Positions 1 to 7,992 of a stretch of 64,000 nucleotides of DNA are shown here, piece by piece. Origin of the DNA: Gemmata massiliana (GTDB lineage Bacteria; Planctomycetota; Planctomycetia; Gemmatales; Gemmataceae); assembly GCA_000531095.1 (NCBI GenBank), contig HG799471.1, positions 141,295 through 205,294 of the forward strand, given 5' to 3'. Positions within the stretch are counted from its first letter, which is position 1. Every line of letters begins with the position of its first letter. A program made the translations under genes and the position numbers. A model generated the notes under the pieces. That model had not been told where the DNA came from, ran no database searches, and was given only the letters and a program-made list of their open reading frames with translations.

Positions 1-1
1 G

Positions 2-175
2 TGGGTGTGCTTGGCACTCCAAATCGCACGCGCCCAGAACCGGAATGCGTGGGTGCGCGAACTCCCGTTGGTCGAGATGCTCGACTGGCTCACACTACGG
101 ATCCGCTCGCGATACCCACGCACACGATGTATCACACTGACCCACAATACACTTACACACGCGGCAGCGCCTTGA
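2..175 (+). CDS. Possible 3' end of a CDS cut by the window edge
   Basis: The second forward frame is open from the first base of the window to a TGA at 173-175 and reads as about 57 residues, with a plausible helical stretch (ALQIARAQNRNAWVRELPLV). Third codon positions are mostly G or C, as in the real genes here. No start is visible because the reading frame enters from outside the window. I do not recognise a family, and a chance open frame in GC-rich DNA is possible. Confidence 0.25.
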   Translation, partial: WVCLALQIARAQNRNAWVRELPLVEMLDWLTLRIRSRYPRTRCITLTHNTLTHAAAP

Positions 176-187
176 AACTACTGTTGT

Positions 188-243
188 GGTCGCGGCTCGT
201 TGTAAGCAGGTTGCGGCTCCCGCTCCCTTGCGGTCGCGGCTCG
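188..243. repeat. Intergenic repeat with 12-bp direct repeats
   Basis: GGTCGCGGCTCG occurs at 188-199 and again at 232-243, flanking a segment with CGGCTCCCGCTCCCTTGCGG. The block sits between the stop of the DUF1559 gene and the putative upstream gene. The GCGACCGCAAGGGAGCGGG type of sequence resembles short dispersed repeats of planctomycete genomes as I remember them. Copy number elsewhere cannot be seen from here. Confidence 0.4.
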
Positions 244-267
244 CTACAAGGAAACGGAAATAGTGGG

Positions 268-1287
268 TTACTGGCCGCCCATCGCGTCGAAGTTGACCGG
301 CACCCCGTCCGACGTACCGCCCGCGTACACCGCGTTCTTCCAGGCGTCCGTGTACCAGCCCGCGTACCAGTCCTTACCCATCTTGCGGACCGAGCGCACC
401 GACCCGTCGCCGTAGGAGAACTGAGCGACCCCGGTGTGCCGGCTGCCGAACGACGACCAGCCCGAAGGACCGGGATCGGTGACGCCGTACAGGAAGGTGA
501 ACGTCCCGGCGCCCATCCACGAGAGCCGCTCGTTACCGGCGGTGCCGACCGTTTCGCCGAACAGAATCGTCTGGGACGTGCCGTCCGGGAACGTGGCCAG
601 CTTTTGCTTCGTGTTCAACCCGAACGGCCCCATCAGCGACCGCCATGAGACGGTTGTGGACCCGTATCCGGGGCCGTTCCCGTCGGACATGCCGTTTCCA
701 CCGGCCGAAGCGACGTAGTTCGTCACACCCGGGTTCCCGCCGGCCGCGGTGAAAGTCGGCAGACCGGTCCAGTTGTAGTTGATGAAGTACCCGGAGCCGG
801 GCACGCAGATCGCCGTGGTCGCCGCGATCCAGTACGGCATATTGGCCGACGGGTTGTCCGACGGGCACTCGAACATGGTCACGCGGTTGAGCGACACCTT
901 CAGAGTAGTGGCGTCATTGGTCCACAGATTGGTGATCGCCGGCGCGCCGCCCCCGGCGTCCGCCGGGGACGCGGTGGGTACAATCAACAGCGCGGGAGTG
1001 ATCTGCCGGTAGATGTTGTCCTGCTCGATGAACGGCAGGAGGTAGGTCAGCGTCCCGATGCCGCTCGCCGTGTTCGTCCCGGGCGGCAGGTTGTTGTAGG
1101 CGCTCTCGTAGTTGTGGGCGGCGAGGCCCATCTGTTTGAGATTGTTCTGGCACTTCATGCGGGCCGCGGCCTCTCGCACCTTCTGCACCGCGGGTAACAG
1201 GAGGCCGATCAGAATCGCGATAATCGCAATGACAACCAGGAGTTCGATCAGCGTGAACCCTCTGGCCTTTCGGGTCGGCGCGTTCAT
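268..1287 (-). CDS. DUF1559 domain protein with type IV pilin-like N-terminus
   Basis: This is a 339-residue pseudopilin-like surface or secreted protein of the planctomycete DUF1559 (SBP_bac_10-type) family. The N-terminus has a short basic leader followed by the prepilin peptidase motif [17 protein letters not shown] (cleavage after the Gly, Glu at +5) and then [14 protein letters not shown], which is diagnostic of the family. The C-terminus carries the family signature with His in GSRHTG followed by YGDGSVR near residues 285-300. Expected processing is by prepilin peptidase, leaving a helical N-terminal spine in the membrane. Dozens of paralogues usually occur per genome and the precise role is unknown. 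The ATG start is preceded by a long upstream gap, so the gene is probably transcribed alone. A second family member lies at 29028-30011. Confidence 0.92.
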   Translation of the reverse strand: MNAPTRKARGFTLIELLVVIAIIAILIGLLLPAVQKVREAAARMKCQNNLKQMGLAAHNYESAYNNLPPGTNTASGIGTLTYLLPFIEQDNIYRQITPALLIVPTASPADAGGGAPAITNLWTNDATTLKVSLNRVTMFECPSDNPSANMPYWIAATTAICVPGSGYFINYNWTGLPTFTAAGGNPGVTNYVASAGGNGMSDGNGPGYGSTTVSWRSLMGPFGLNTKQKLATFPDGTSQTILFGETVGTAGNERLSWMGAGTFTFLYGVTDPGPSGWSSFGSRHTGVAQFSYGDGSVRSVRKMGKDWYAGWYTDAWKNAVYAGGTSDGVPVNFDAMGGQ

Positions 1288-2193
1288 GAAAAATCACTCC
1301 GTCGCAAGAATAAAAGCAATGACGCAATCAAACGGGAGAATTTTGCCGCGGAGAGGTGGGCGTTTCGTCTCGTGAGGCCCGCAAGGGAGGCGTGGCGGGC
1401 AGCGGAGTCACTCTAAGTCGACCCGCGCAGAAGCAAGGGCGATTGTGAGAACCCGTTAGCAGATACACGACCGCAGTTTTTACAGGAGGGAAGTATACTT
1501 TATGAGTAAACCTTGAATCTTGACCGGGCGCTGACCCAGAACTGCATTTTGCGCACAACCACGATGGGGTTCGCAGCCCGCCCTCCGGATTACGTGAGTC
1601 AGAGCGATCGGCACCATGGGTCCGAGTTAAGTTCTGCGCCTTATTCCGCACTTCAACTCAACTGGCGGACTCGCCCGCGCCGCGTATCCGGCCCCAACGA
1701 AGAAACATTTTCAGAAACGCCCGGAACCGCTTGTAACACTTTGTACACTACTATACAATCTGGAAATCGCGTTCGGTCCGGTGACCGGTGGCAGCAATAG
1801 GGAGATGCGAATTGTGCGATCCGCGCGGTCGTCACGACAGACAAACGAGCCGTTTTGGTGAAATCAGCTACGCTGCGGAAGCGAACCGATCAGTATTCGA
1901 CCCGAAATCGCGAGATTGTTAGCATTTGTTAGCGTCTGGCCCGAGGTTGCAAAAACGAATCCGTCGCATTAAATCGTTTAATTATCAACACTTGTGGCGA
2001 ATCGATTTGTATTTCGGCGGCCCAAAGGCCCGGCTCGGCAAAACGTGAGCCTTTATTAGCAAAGCCCTTCACGGCGGCTCCACCAACGTTGACCTAGGAG
2101 CGCACGCGAGGTAGCGTTACGGCGCTCAAATAAGTACCAAGTTCGCCCAGGCCCGACGCGGTGCGGCCGACACCGCGATTCAAGGACGCAGCG
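1288..2193. other. Gene-free divergent intergenic region, about 900 bp
   Basis: The region separates the minus-strand DUF1559 gene from the plus-strand kinase gene, so it should hold both promoters. Open frames inside it have no start context and no recognisable protein. It is AT-richer than its surroundings around 1480-1510 and 1900-2000. The only structured element I find is the direct repeat at 1916-1933. Confidence 0.6.
1916..1933 (+). promoter_or_regulatory. TTGTTAGC direct repeat, 10-bp period (possible operator)
   Basis: TTGTTAGC occurs at 1916-1923 and again at 1926-1933, exactly one helical turn apart, about 260 bp upstream of the kinase/pseudokinase start. The same octamer with the same 10-bp period recurs in the other orientation at 7802-7821. 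Such spacing suits a protein dimer binding one face of the helix, but no regulator is identified. Confidence 0.4.
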
Positions 2194-4002
2194 ATGACCG
2201 ACCCACTGGCCACCGGCGACTGGTCGGCGCCCACGCGGGCGGACCCGGAGCGCCCCGTCGTTCCCGGCTACGAGATTCACAGCGAACTCGGGCGCGGCGG
2301 GATGGGTGTCGTTTACAAGGCCCGGCAGGAGAAACACGACCGGTTCGTGGCCCTCAAACTCCTGCGCGACGGCGCGCTCGCCGGGCCGAAAGACCGTGCC
2401 CGCTTCCGGGCCGAAGCCGAAGCCGCCTCGCGCCTCCAGCACCCCAACGTCGTCGCGGTCCACGAGGTCGGCACGTACAGCGGGCTGCCGTACTTCGCGA
2501 TGGAACTCGTCGAAAGCGGGAGCCTAGACCAGTACCTGCGCGGGCAACCGCAACCCGCGCCCCGGGCCGCCGAACTGATCCGCACACTCGCGGCGGCCAT
2601 TCAACACGCACACGATTTCCAGATCGTTCATCGCGATCTGAAGCCGAGCAACATTCTCCTGAGTGCGGAACCGACCACCGGCGCCGCGCCGCTCGTTCCG
2701 AAGGTGTCCGATTTCGGCCTCGCGAAGCGTCTCGACAGCGACAGCACCGTGCTGACCCAGGACGGGGCCGTTCTGGGCACCGCGAGCTACATGGCGCCCG
2801 AACAAGCGGCCGGTCGCGTGCGCGAAATCGGCCCCGCGGTGGATATTTACGCCCTCGGTGCGGTGCTCTACGAGCTGCTCACGGGCCAACCGCCGTTCCG
2901 CGGCGAGACGTGGAACGAAACCGTCGATCAGGTGCTCTACGACGAACCGGTCGCGCCCTCGCGATTGCGCGCGGATGTGCCGCGCGAACTGGAAACGATC
3001 TGCCTCAAGTGCCTCGAAAAAGACCCGACTAGGCGATACGCCACGGCGGACGCCCTTGCGAACGACCTGGGCCGGTTCCTCCAGGGGGCGCCGGTGGTCG
3101 CGGTTCCCATTAACGAAGCGGAGCGCCTCGCGCGGTTCGCGGCCCGGGACGGGTTCCAGATCGTCGGCGAGATCGGGCGCGGGCCGCGGAGCGTCGTGTA
3201 CCGCGCTCAGTTCGGCCCCACGAAACAAGTCGTCGCGTTGAAAGTCTTTGCGTCCGGCGTGTGCTCGCGCGAAGAGTGGGACGCCCGAACCGCACGCGGT
3301 GGCCAACAAGCGGCGGCACTGTCGCACCCACAGGTCGTGCTCGTTCACCGGACCGGGTGGTGGGACGGTGCGCCGTTCGCGGTGATGGACCTCGTCCCGC
3401 ACGGGAACCTGACGACCCTGCGCGGCGAAAAACGGTACCCACTGCGCGACGCCCTGCACCTCGTCGCCCAACTAACGGAGATCATCTGTTACTTGCACCG
3501 CCAGGGTATCGTTCACGGCAACCTGAAGCCCACGAACGTGTTGCTCGCGGCTGACGGCATTCCCCGCGTCGCGGACTTTCAGCCGACGGCCGGACTGAAC
3601 TCTGCTCTCTCGTTCGTGGACGACCAAGACGTACCCGGCGTCGCGTACTTGGCGCCCGAACTGCTCGAACCGAAGGCCGAAGCACGGCTCCACACGGATG
3701 TGTACGGGTTGGGCGCGATCCTGTACGAACTCCTGACGAATCGCCCCGTCGCGAGTGGCTCCACGGCGATCGAAACGCGCGACACCATCCGCACCCAGGA
3801 ACCCGCACCGCCGTCGAACTTCAACTCCGAAGTGACGCCGGGCGTCGAACAGGTGTGTATGCGGTGCTTGCGGAAAGACCCGTGGCGCCGGTACCCGCGG
3901 GCTTACGACTTACTCTTGAGGCTGCGGCAGTTGCACGAGGATCCGAGCACCCCGGTCGAACCGTGGGGGCTCCGCCGTAGACAGGGGCACGGGGATAGTT
4001 GA
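2194..4002 (+). CDS. Ser/Thr protein kinase with tandem kinase and pseudokinase domains
   Basis: This is a 602-residue cytoplasmic Hanks-type kinase. The first domain (about 26-295) is complete: glycine loop ELGRGGMGVVY, VALK lysine K55, HRDLKPSN with catalytic D148, DFG at 173-175 and APEQ. The second domain (about 320-590) keeps the loop EIGRGPRSVVY and K350, but the catalytic loop reads HGNLKPTN (441-448) and the metal-binding DFG reads DFQ (461-463), so it should be catalytically dead. No transmembrane segment follows. The ATG at 2194 is chosen over an earlier in-frame GTG at 2161 because AAGGA sits 7 bases upstream of it. Inference: the pseudokinase is a regulatory or scaffold module in cis. 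No phosphatase or sensor gene is adjacent. Confidence 0.9.
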   Translation: MTDPLATGDWSAPTRADPERPVVPGYEIHSELGRGGMGVVYKARQEKHDRFVALKLLRDGALAGPKDRARFRAEAEAASRLQHPNVVAVHEVGTYSGLPYFAMELVESGSLDQYLRGQPQPAPRAAELIRTLAAAIQHAHDFQIVHRDLKPSNILLSAEPTTGAAPLVPKVSDFGLAKRLDSDSTVLTQDGAVLGTASYMAPEQAAGRVREIGPAVDIYALGAVLYELLTGQPPFRGETWNETVDQVLYDEPVAPSRLRADVPRELETICLKCLEKDPTRRYATADALANDLGRFLQGAPVVAVPINEAERLARFAARDGFQIVGEIGRGPRSVVYRAQFGPTKQVVALKVFASGVCSREEWDARTARGGQQAAALSHPQVVLVHRTGWWDGAPFAVMDLVPHGNLTTLRGEKRYPLRDALHLVAQLTEIICYLHRQGIVHGNLKPTNVLLAADGIPRVADFQPTAGLNSALSFVDDQDVPGVAYLAPELLEPKAEARLHTDVYGLGAILYELLTNRPVASGSTAIETRDTIRTQEPAPPSNFNSEVTPGVEQVCMRCLRKDPWRRYPRAYDLLLRLRQLHEDPSTPVEPWGLRRRQGHGDS

Positions 4003-4069
4003 CAATCGCGGCATTGAACGTCTTCTTGTCGTCCGCGATTGACCGAAATCAACCCAACCTCGGAGCCTC

Positions 4070-4867
4070 ATGCGCCCCAACTTCGAGCCGTTCGCGTTGT
4101 GTCTCGTGTTTCCGCTATTAACCGGGTGCGGGGGCGCTGATGGCCCACCCGCAACGTTGCTTACCGAGCCACCGAACGTGATTTCGTTTTCGTCGGTCAG
4201 CGTACCGTCCAACCCGAGCCAAGTGCGCGCGGCGGACTACAGCATCCTGTTTGTCGGCAACAGTCACACGTCCGGCCACAACTTACCGGGGTTGGTCAGC
4301 GAGATGATCCGGTTCCGCAAGCCCGGCAAAACGACCTACGCGCACGTGCTCAGCGTCGGGTTCCTCGAAGACGTGGAGCGCAACCCGAGCTACCGCGAGG
4401 AGATCGAATCGCGCCCGTGGAAGTTCGTTGTGCTCCAGGCGCAGAAAATCAGCACGAGCGGTACGCACGAGTACTCGCGCAACGAGGGCATCGACCTCGC
4501 GAAACGGGCGAAAAAGCACGGCGCGAACGTGTTCTTCTTCTCGGAGTGGGGGCTCAAGGACAAACCCGGCGACGGCCCCCGCCAGGAGAAGGTGTACGCG
4601 GAAATGGCCCGCGCCGCGGGCGTGAACCTCGCCGGGGTCGGGCGCGCGTGGGACATCGCACTTTCCGAGCGCCCGAACCTTACCCTGCACGAAGCGGACG
4701 GCAACCACCAGTCCCCGGTCGGCGCGTTCCTGACGGCCGCGTTTTTGTGCGGGAAAATCACCGGAGAGTGCCCCGAAGCCCTCGGCACGTTCCCCGACGC
4801 GACGCTGGGCGAGGCCGACCGAAAATTCCTCGCACAGTGCGCGGCAAAAGCGGTTAAAATACCGTAG
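4070..4867 (+). CDS. SGNH-hydrolase-like lipoprotein
   Basis: This 265-residue protein has a lipoprotein signal peptide ending in LLTGC (lipidated C20). The mature part fits the SGNH fold: block I reads VGNSHT with nucleophile candidate S65, a central VVLQAQ strand corresponds to the block III region, and block V reads DGNHQSP with D210 and H213 in the catalytic DxxH arrangement. It is most similar in layout to the DUF4886-like group, whose substrates are unknown; esterase or glycan-deacetylase activity would be typical. It lies 67 bp downstream of the kinase gene in the same direction and may be cotranscribed. The exposed location at a membrane is inferred from the lipobox. Confidence 0.7.
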   Translation: MRPNFEPFALCLVFPLLTGCGGADGPPATLLTEPPNVISFSSVSVPSNPSQVRAADYSILFVGNSHTSGHNLPGLVSEMIRFRKPGKTTYAHVLSVGFLEDVERNPSYREEIESRPWKFVVLQAQKISTSGTHEYSRNEGIDLAKRAKKHGANVFFFSEWGLKDKPGDGPRQEKVYAEMARAAGVNLAGVGRAWDIALSERPNLTLHEADGNHQSPVGAFLTAAFLCGKITGECPEALGTFPDATLGEADRKFLAQCAAKAVKIP

Positions 4868-5133
4868 CCCGAAAGGACACGTCCGCCGCGGCAACGACCG
4901 CGAGAAACACAAGACGCAGCGTAACTTTCGCGGTTTGCAGTTGCCAACGAGTCCCGGGACCGCACCCCCGGCCCAAAAATTAGCAGCCAAGTGCCCCGAT
5001 TTTTTGGGAGCAAAACGGAATTCGGCGCAATCGCGGTTAAATGCGGTCCCGCGGCCAGCGAACAATCTGGTATCAACGGCAGGAACCCGGTGTTCGGGAC
5101 GGCCGGCCGGCACTTTCAACGTGAGGGTCTGCG

Positions 5134-5970
5134 ATGCTCAAAAAGATGGTGATTCTGGCTGCAGTCGGCTTCGCCGCCGTGAGCGTGATCGGCGCCAAAG
5201 ACATCCGGTCACACTTCTCGAAAATCCGCTCAGACATCCGCGCAGAAATCCGTGAGGCTCGCGAAGAAGCGAAAAACAATGTTCCTCCTGAAGAGGAGAT
5301 CGCGCGCCTCAAGAAGGAAGTGACCCTGCTCGACAAAGACATCCGGACGCTGGTGAACCACCTCGCCAAAGAACGGGTAGAAGTGAACCAGCTCAAGGAC
5401 AATGTTGACGGGATGGTCGCGAAACAGAGCCGCGACAAGGAACTGCTCAGCGTCCGTGCAGACGCGATCAAGAAGGCCGAAGGGCAAGTCGTCTTCGGCG
5501 AACGCAAGATCAGCGTCGCCGCGGCTAAGGCGGAACTGGAAGAAGGTGTGAAGCGGTACGGTACCAACCAAAAATCGCTGGACGCACACGAATCGCTGCT
5601 CGCCAACCGTATCAAAGTGCGTGACACCCTGGAAAAGCAGCTCGAAACGATGAAGAACCAGAAGTCCGAGCTGTCTAACCAAGTGGACGCGATGGAGGCC
5701 GAACTCGCGGTGCTGAAGCTCCAACAAATGGAAAGTAAGTACCAAACCGACGACACCCGGCTGGCTAAGATCAAGGAAGACATGCAGAAGCTGAAGACGC
5801 GGGTCGAAGTGGAGCGCGAGAAGCTCAAGCTCCTGCCGGCCGCCCTCGATGAGGCCCCCGCGATCGGCAGCAACGGCAGCAAGAGCGTGGACGACATCAT
5901 GGCCCCGCTGACCGCCCCGGCCAAAAAGCCGGAAACCAAGACCGACAGCAAGCTGCCGATGGTTGACTAA
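5134..5970 (+). CDS. Secreted or anchored coiled-coil protein of unknown function
   Basis: The 278-residue product starts with a hydrophobic segment (KKMVILAAVGFAAVSVIGAKD, 19 residues after the start region) that can act as a signal peptide or single anchor. It then has nearly continuous heptad-rich, charged coiled coil from about residue 30 to 245 (for example EEEIARLKKEVTLLDKDI), and ends in a short Pro/Lys/Thr tail. There is no enzymatic motif. Such elongated coiled-coil proteins could act as envelope spacers or scaffolds, but nothing here tests that. It appears monocistronic: 266 bp separate it from the upstream gene and a strong intrinsic terminator follows at 5994. Codon use matches the neighbours. 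Confidence 0.75.
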   Translation: MLKKMVILAAVGFAAVSVIGAKDIRSHFSKIRSDIRAEIREAREEAKNNVPPEEEIARLKKEVTLLDKDIRTLVNHLAKERVEVNQLKDNVDGMVAKQSRDKELLSVRADAIKKAEGQVVFGERKISVAAAKAELEEGVKRYGTNQKSLDAHESLLANRIKVRDTLEKQLETMKNQKSELSNQVDAMEAELAVLKLQQMESKYQTDDTRLAKIKEDMQKLKTRVEVEREKLKLLPAALDEAPAIGSNGSKSVDDIMAPLTAPAKKPETKTDSKLPMVD

Positions 5971-5993
5971 CCCGGAGCGAGTTTGACAACCCG

Positions 5994-6028
5994 AGCACCC
6001 CGGTCTAACCGACCGGGGTGCTTTCGTT
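5994..6028 (+). terminator. Rho-independent terminator
   Basis: A perfect 12-bp stem (AGCACCCCGGTC at 5994-6005 with GACCGGGGTGCT at 6011-6022, loop TAACC) is followed by TTCGTTT. It lies 23 bp after the stop of the coiled-coil gene. It also argues against any start for the next gene upstream of about 6030. Confidence 0.85.
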
Positions 6029-6119
6029 TCTCCAAGTTGTCCAAAGAGTTACCGGTCGGGCGCCGAATGATCTGGTACACTACACGCTGTTGTCCGTGTC
6101 ACCCGCGCCACTTGGTCCC

Positions 6120-7619
6120 ATGCCCGCATCCCCGTGGTTGGTGCTGCGTCAGACTCAGGAAGCGGTCGCCGCCGGCCGCCCGGACGAGGCGCACCGGCTC
6201 CTGGAACCGCTCATCGCCGAGGGGCACCGGAAGGCGCACAGGGTCGCCCGCGAAGTCGTCAAGGCGTACCTCGCGCGGGCACATAAGGCACTCGACCAGC
6301 ACAACCCCGACACTGCCTGGCGCGACCTGATCGCGGCCGAATCGCTCAACACGGGCGAGCGGGCCGTGACGGAACTGCGGCACGCGCTCGCGCGCCTGTC
6401 CGTCGTTCAGGCGAAGGCGATGCTCGAAGCCGGGCGCCCCATCGACACGATCGACCAAATCACCAAGATCCGCGATCGCGGTGTGCGCCACCCGGACCTT
6501 GAACGTCTCGAAACGGCCGCACAAGATTGGGTTCAAGCCGCTGAGTTGGCCGATCGCGGAGAGTTCCTGCGGGCCGCGGCCGAACTCGAACGCATCGGCC
6601 CCAAACTCCCCTGCCCCGCAACCGGGCTCGACCGGTTCCGCAGTGAAGTCGAGAACCGGCACACCCGGTTCCGTGAGGCCGTCGCGCGCCTGCTCGACGC
6701 GGCCGAAGCGAAACACTGGCGCGAGGCGGTCGCGGTCGCAGCGGAGGTGCTCGCCGTCGCACCCGACCACCGGGAAGCGAAGGCCGTTCGTGGGAAGGCG
6801 TGGGTCGTCGCGACCCCGGAAACAGCAGATTTCGTCGCTTCGCTCCCCCCTCCACCCGCGGTCAACGGTACCGTCAGTGCACGGTCACGAAGCGCTTCGG
6901 CCGTGAGCGGCGCGCGCGAAACGCGATGGGACTCCGTTCGCCCGCCCGCGATCCCCGAACACGCCTTGTCTCGTGCGGCTAACGGAAGTGCAGCCGCATC
7001 ACTCTCGTCCACCGGCGGGGCTGCGCTCCCAAAGCGCTTCCTGCTGTGGGTCGATGGCGTGGGCGGCTATCTCGTGTGCCTGTCGAGTCGCGTCACGTTC
7101 GGGCAAGCGACCGCGGACGGCCCGGTCGACGTCCCACTGTTCGCGGACGTGTCGCGCACGCACGCCGAGTTGACGCGCGACCCGGAGGGATACGTCATCG
7201 AGTCCGGGCGCGGCATCCGCGTGAACGGGGCCGAGACGAAGCGCGCGGTGCTGTCCACGAACGACCGCGTCACGCTCGGCACGAGCTGCCAGTTCCTGTT
7301 CCACCGGCCCGTTGCGGTCAGTTCTTCGGTGCGCCTGGAACTGACGAGTGGCCACCGACTACCAGTTGCGGTGGACGGCGTGCTCCTCATGGGCAACGAA
7401 CTGATCCTGGGGCCGGAACCGGATGCCCACATCCCGCTCAGAGTACCCGCTCCAGTGCTGATCTACCGCTCGCGCGAGGGGTTGAGCGTGCGCATTCCCG
7501 ATTGCCGCTTCACCATCGACGACCAGCACCACACCGACCGCGCAACTCTTCCACTTCCCGGCGTCGTTTCGTGCGACGCTTTCACGTTCGCGGTCGAACC
7601 CGTCAGCGGGCGGCTATAA
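6120..7619 (+). CDS. FHA-domain protein with helical N-terminal repeats
   Basis: This is a 499-residue protein, probably cytoplasmic. The N-terminal half (about 1-230) is helix-rich with AxxAL-type repeats resembling TPR or HEAT-like tandem helices. A low-complexity linker (about 240-310) follows. A forkhead-associated phosphothreonine-binding domain lies at about 318-395, with the signature SRTHAEL and the following VNG loop. A further beta-rich segment (about 400-499) follows and may be a second, diverged FHA-like sandwich. The ATG at 6120 is preferred because an earlier in-frame ATG (6018) overlaps the terminator hairpin. FHA domains bind phosphorylated targets of Ser/Thr kinases, so the kinase at 2194 and others in the window are plausible upstream partners (inference). 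Confidence 0.75.
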   Translation: MPASPWLVLRQTQEAVAAGRPDEAHRLLEPLIAEGHRKAHRVAREVVKAYLARAHKALDQHNPDTAWRDLIAAESLNTGERAVTELRHALARLSVVQAKAMLEAGRPIDTIDQITKIRDRGVRHPDLERLETAAQDWVQAAELADRGEFLRAAAELERIGPKLPCPATGLDRFRSEVENRHTRFREAVARLLDAAEAKHWREAVAVAAEVLAVAPDHREAKAVRGKAWVVATPETADFVASLPPPPAVNGTVSARSRSASAVSGARETRWDSVRPPAIPEHALSRAANGSAAASLSSTGGAALPKRFLLWVDGVGGYLVCLSSRVTFGQATADGPVDVPLFADVSRTHAELTRDPEGYVIESGRGIRVNGAETKRAVLSTNDRVTLGTSCQFLFHRPVAVSSSVRLELTSGHRLPVAVDGVLLMGNELILGPEPDAHIPLRVPAPVLIYRSREGLSVRIPDCRFTIDDQHHTDRATLPLPGVVSCDAFTFAVEPVSGRL

Positions 7620-7673
7620 GCCCGTCTCTCTCTATTAATCAAGCAATCATCTACCAAGCAGCAGCCCGCCGCA

Positions 7674-7688
7674 GTAACAATTGCTAAC
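7674..7688 (-). repeat. Single imperfect TTGTTAGC-type repeat
   Basis: GTAACAA at 7674-7680 is directly followed by TTGCTAAC at 7681-7688. On the minus strand this reads GTTAGCAATTGTTAC, an imperfect version of the 10-bp-period repeat found at 7802 and 1916. Confidence 0.35.
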
Positions 7689-7801
7689 CTTTTGGGTTGT
7701 GGGGGTGAATGCGTGCCCAACCCAAACGATTCACCAAGCTCAAAGCTCAACACCTCAAGCACTTACAGCACGACACCCTTTTCGACGCCCTCGTGCTGAT
7801 G

Positions 7802-7821
7802 GCTAACAATTGCTAACAATT
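7802..7821 (-). repeat. Perfect tandem repeat of GCTAACAATT (10 bp, two copies)
   Basis: The decamer GCTAACAATT occurs twice back to back. On the minus strand this is two TTGTTAGC octamers 10 bp apart, matching the motif at 1916-1933. Here it lies between convergent genes, which is an odd place for a promoter operator. Confidence 0.45.
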
Positions 7822-7992
7822 CCCGCTCAAATACCGCACGCGGATTCAGGCAAATCTCGCTTCCGAATTTTTATCTCGACCGCATCTCTCCAGATTATAC
7901 CACAGTGAACAAACGATTACAATCAATTCCTTCGGTTTCGCGTACATTGGGCGAATAAACACTGTGGCACTCGTTCGCGAGCGACCCCGGTG

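Larger units (their letters stand above)
7620..7992. other. Gene-free gap between convergent genes
   Basis: About 370 bp separate the 3' ends of the FHA gene and the ECF sigma fusion gene. No protein-coding frame is credible. The gap is unusually AT-rich for this genome and contains three copies or half-copies of the GCTAACAA/TTGTTAGC motif (7674-7688 and 7802-7821). A clear terminator hairpin is not apparent. Confidence 0.55.

Noticed and set aside
188-243. Possible CRISPR because of direct repeats
   Set aside because: Only two 12-bp copies and no regular spacer array or cas genes.
1916-1933. Possible transposon end (attachment site)
   Set aside because: Only octamer direct repeats, no inverted partner, no transposase gene nearby.
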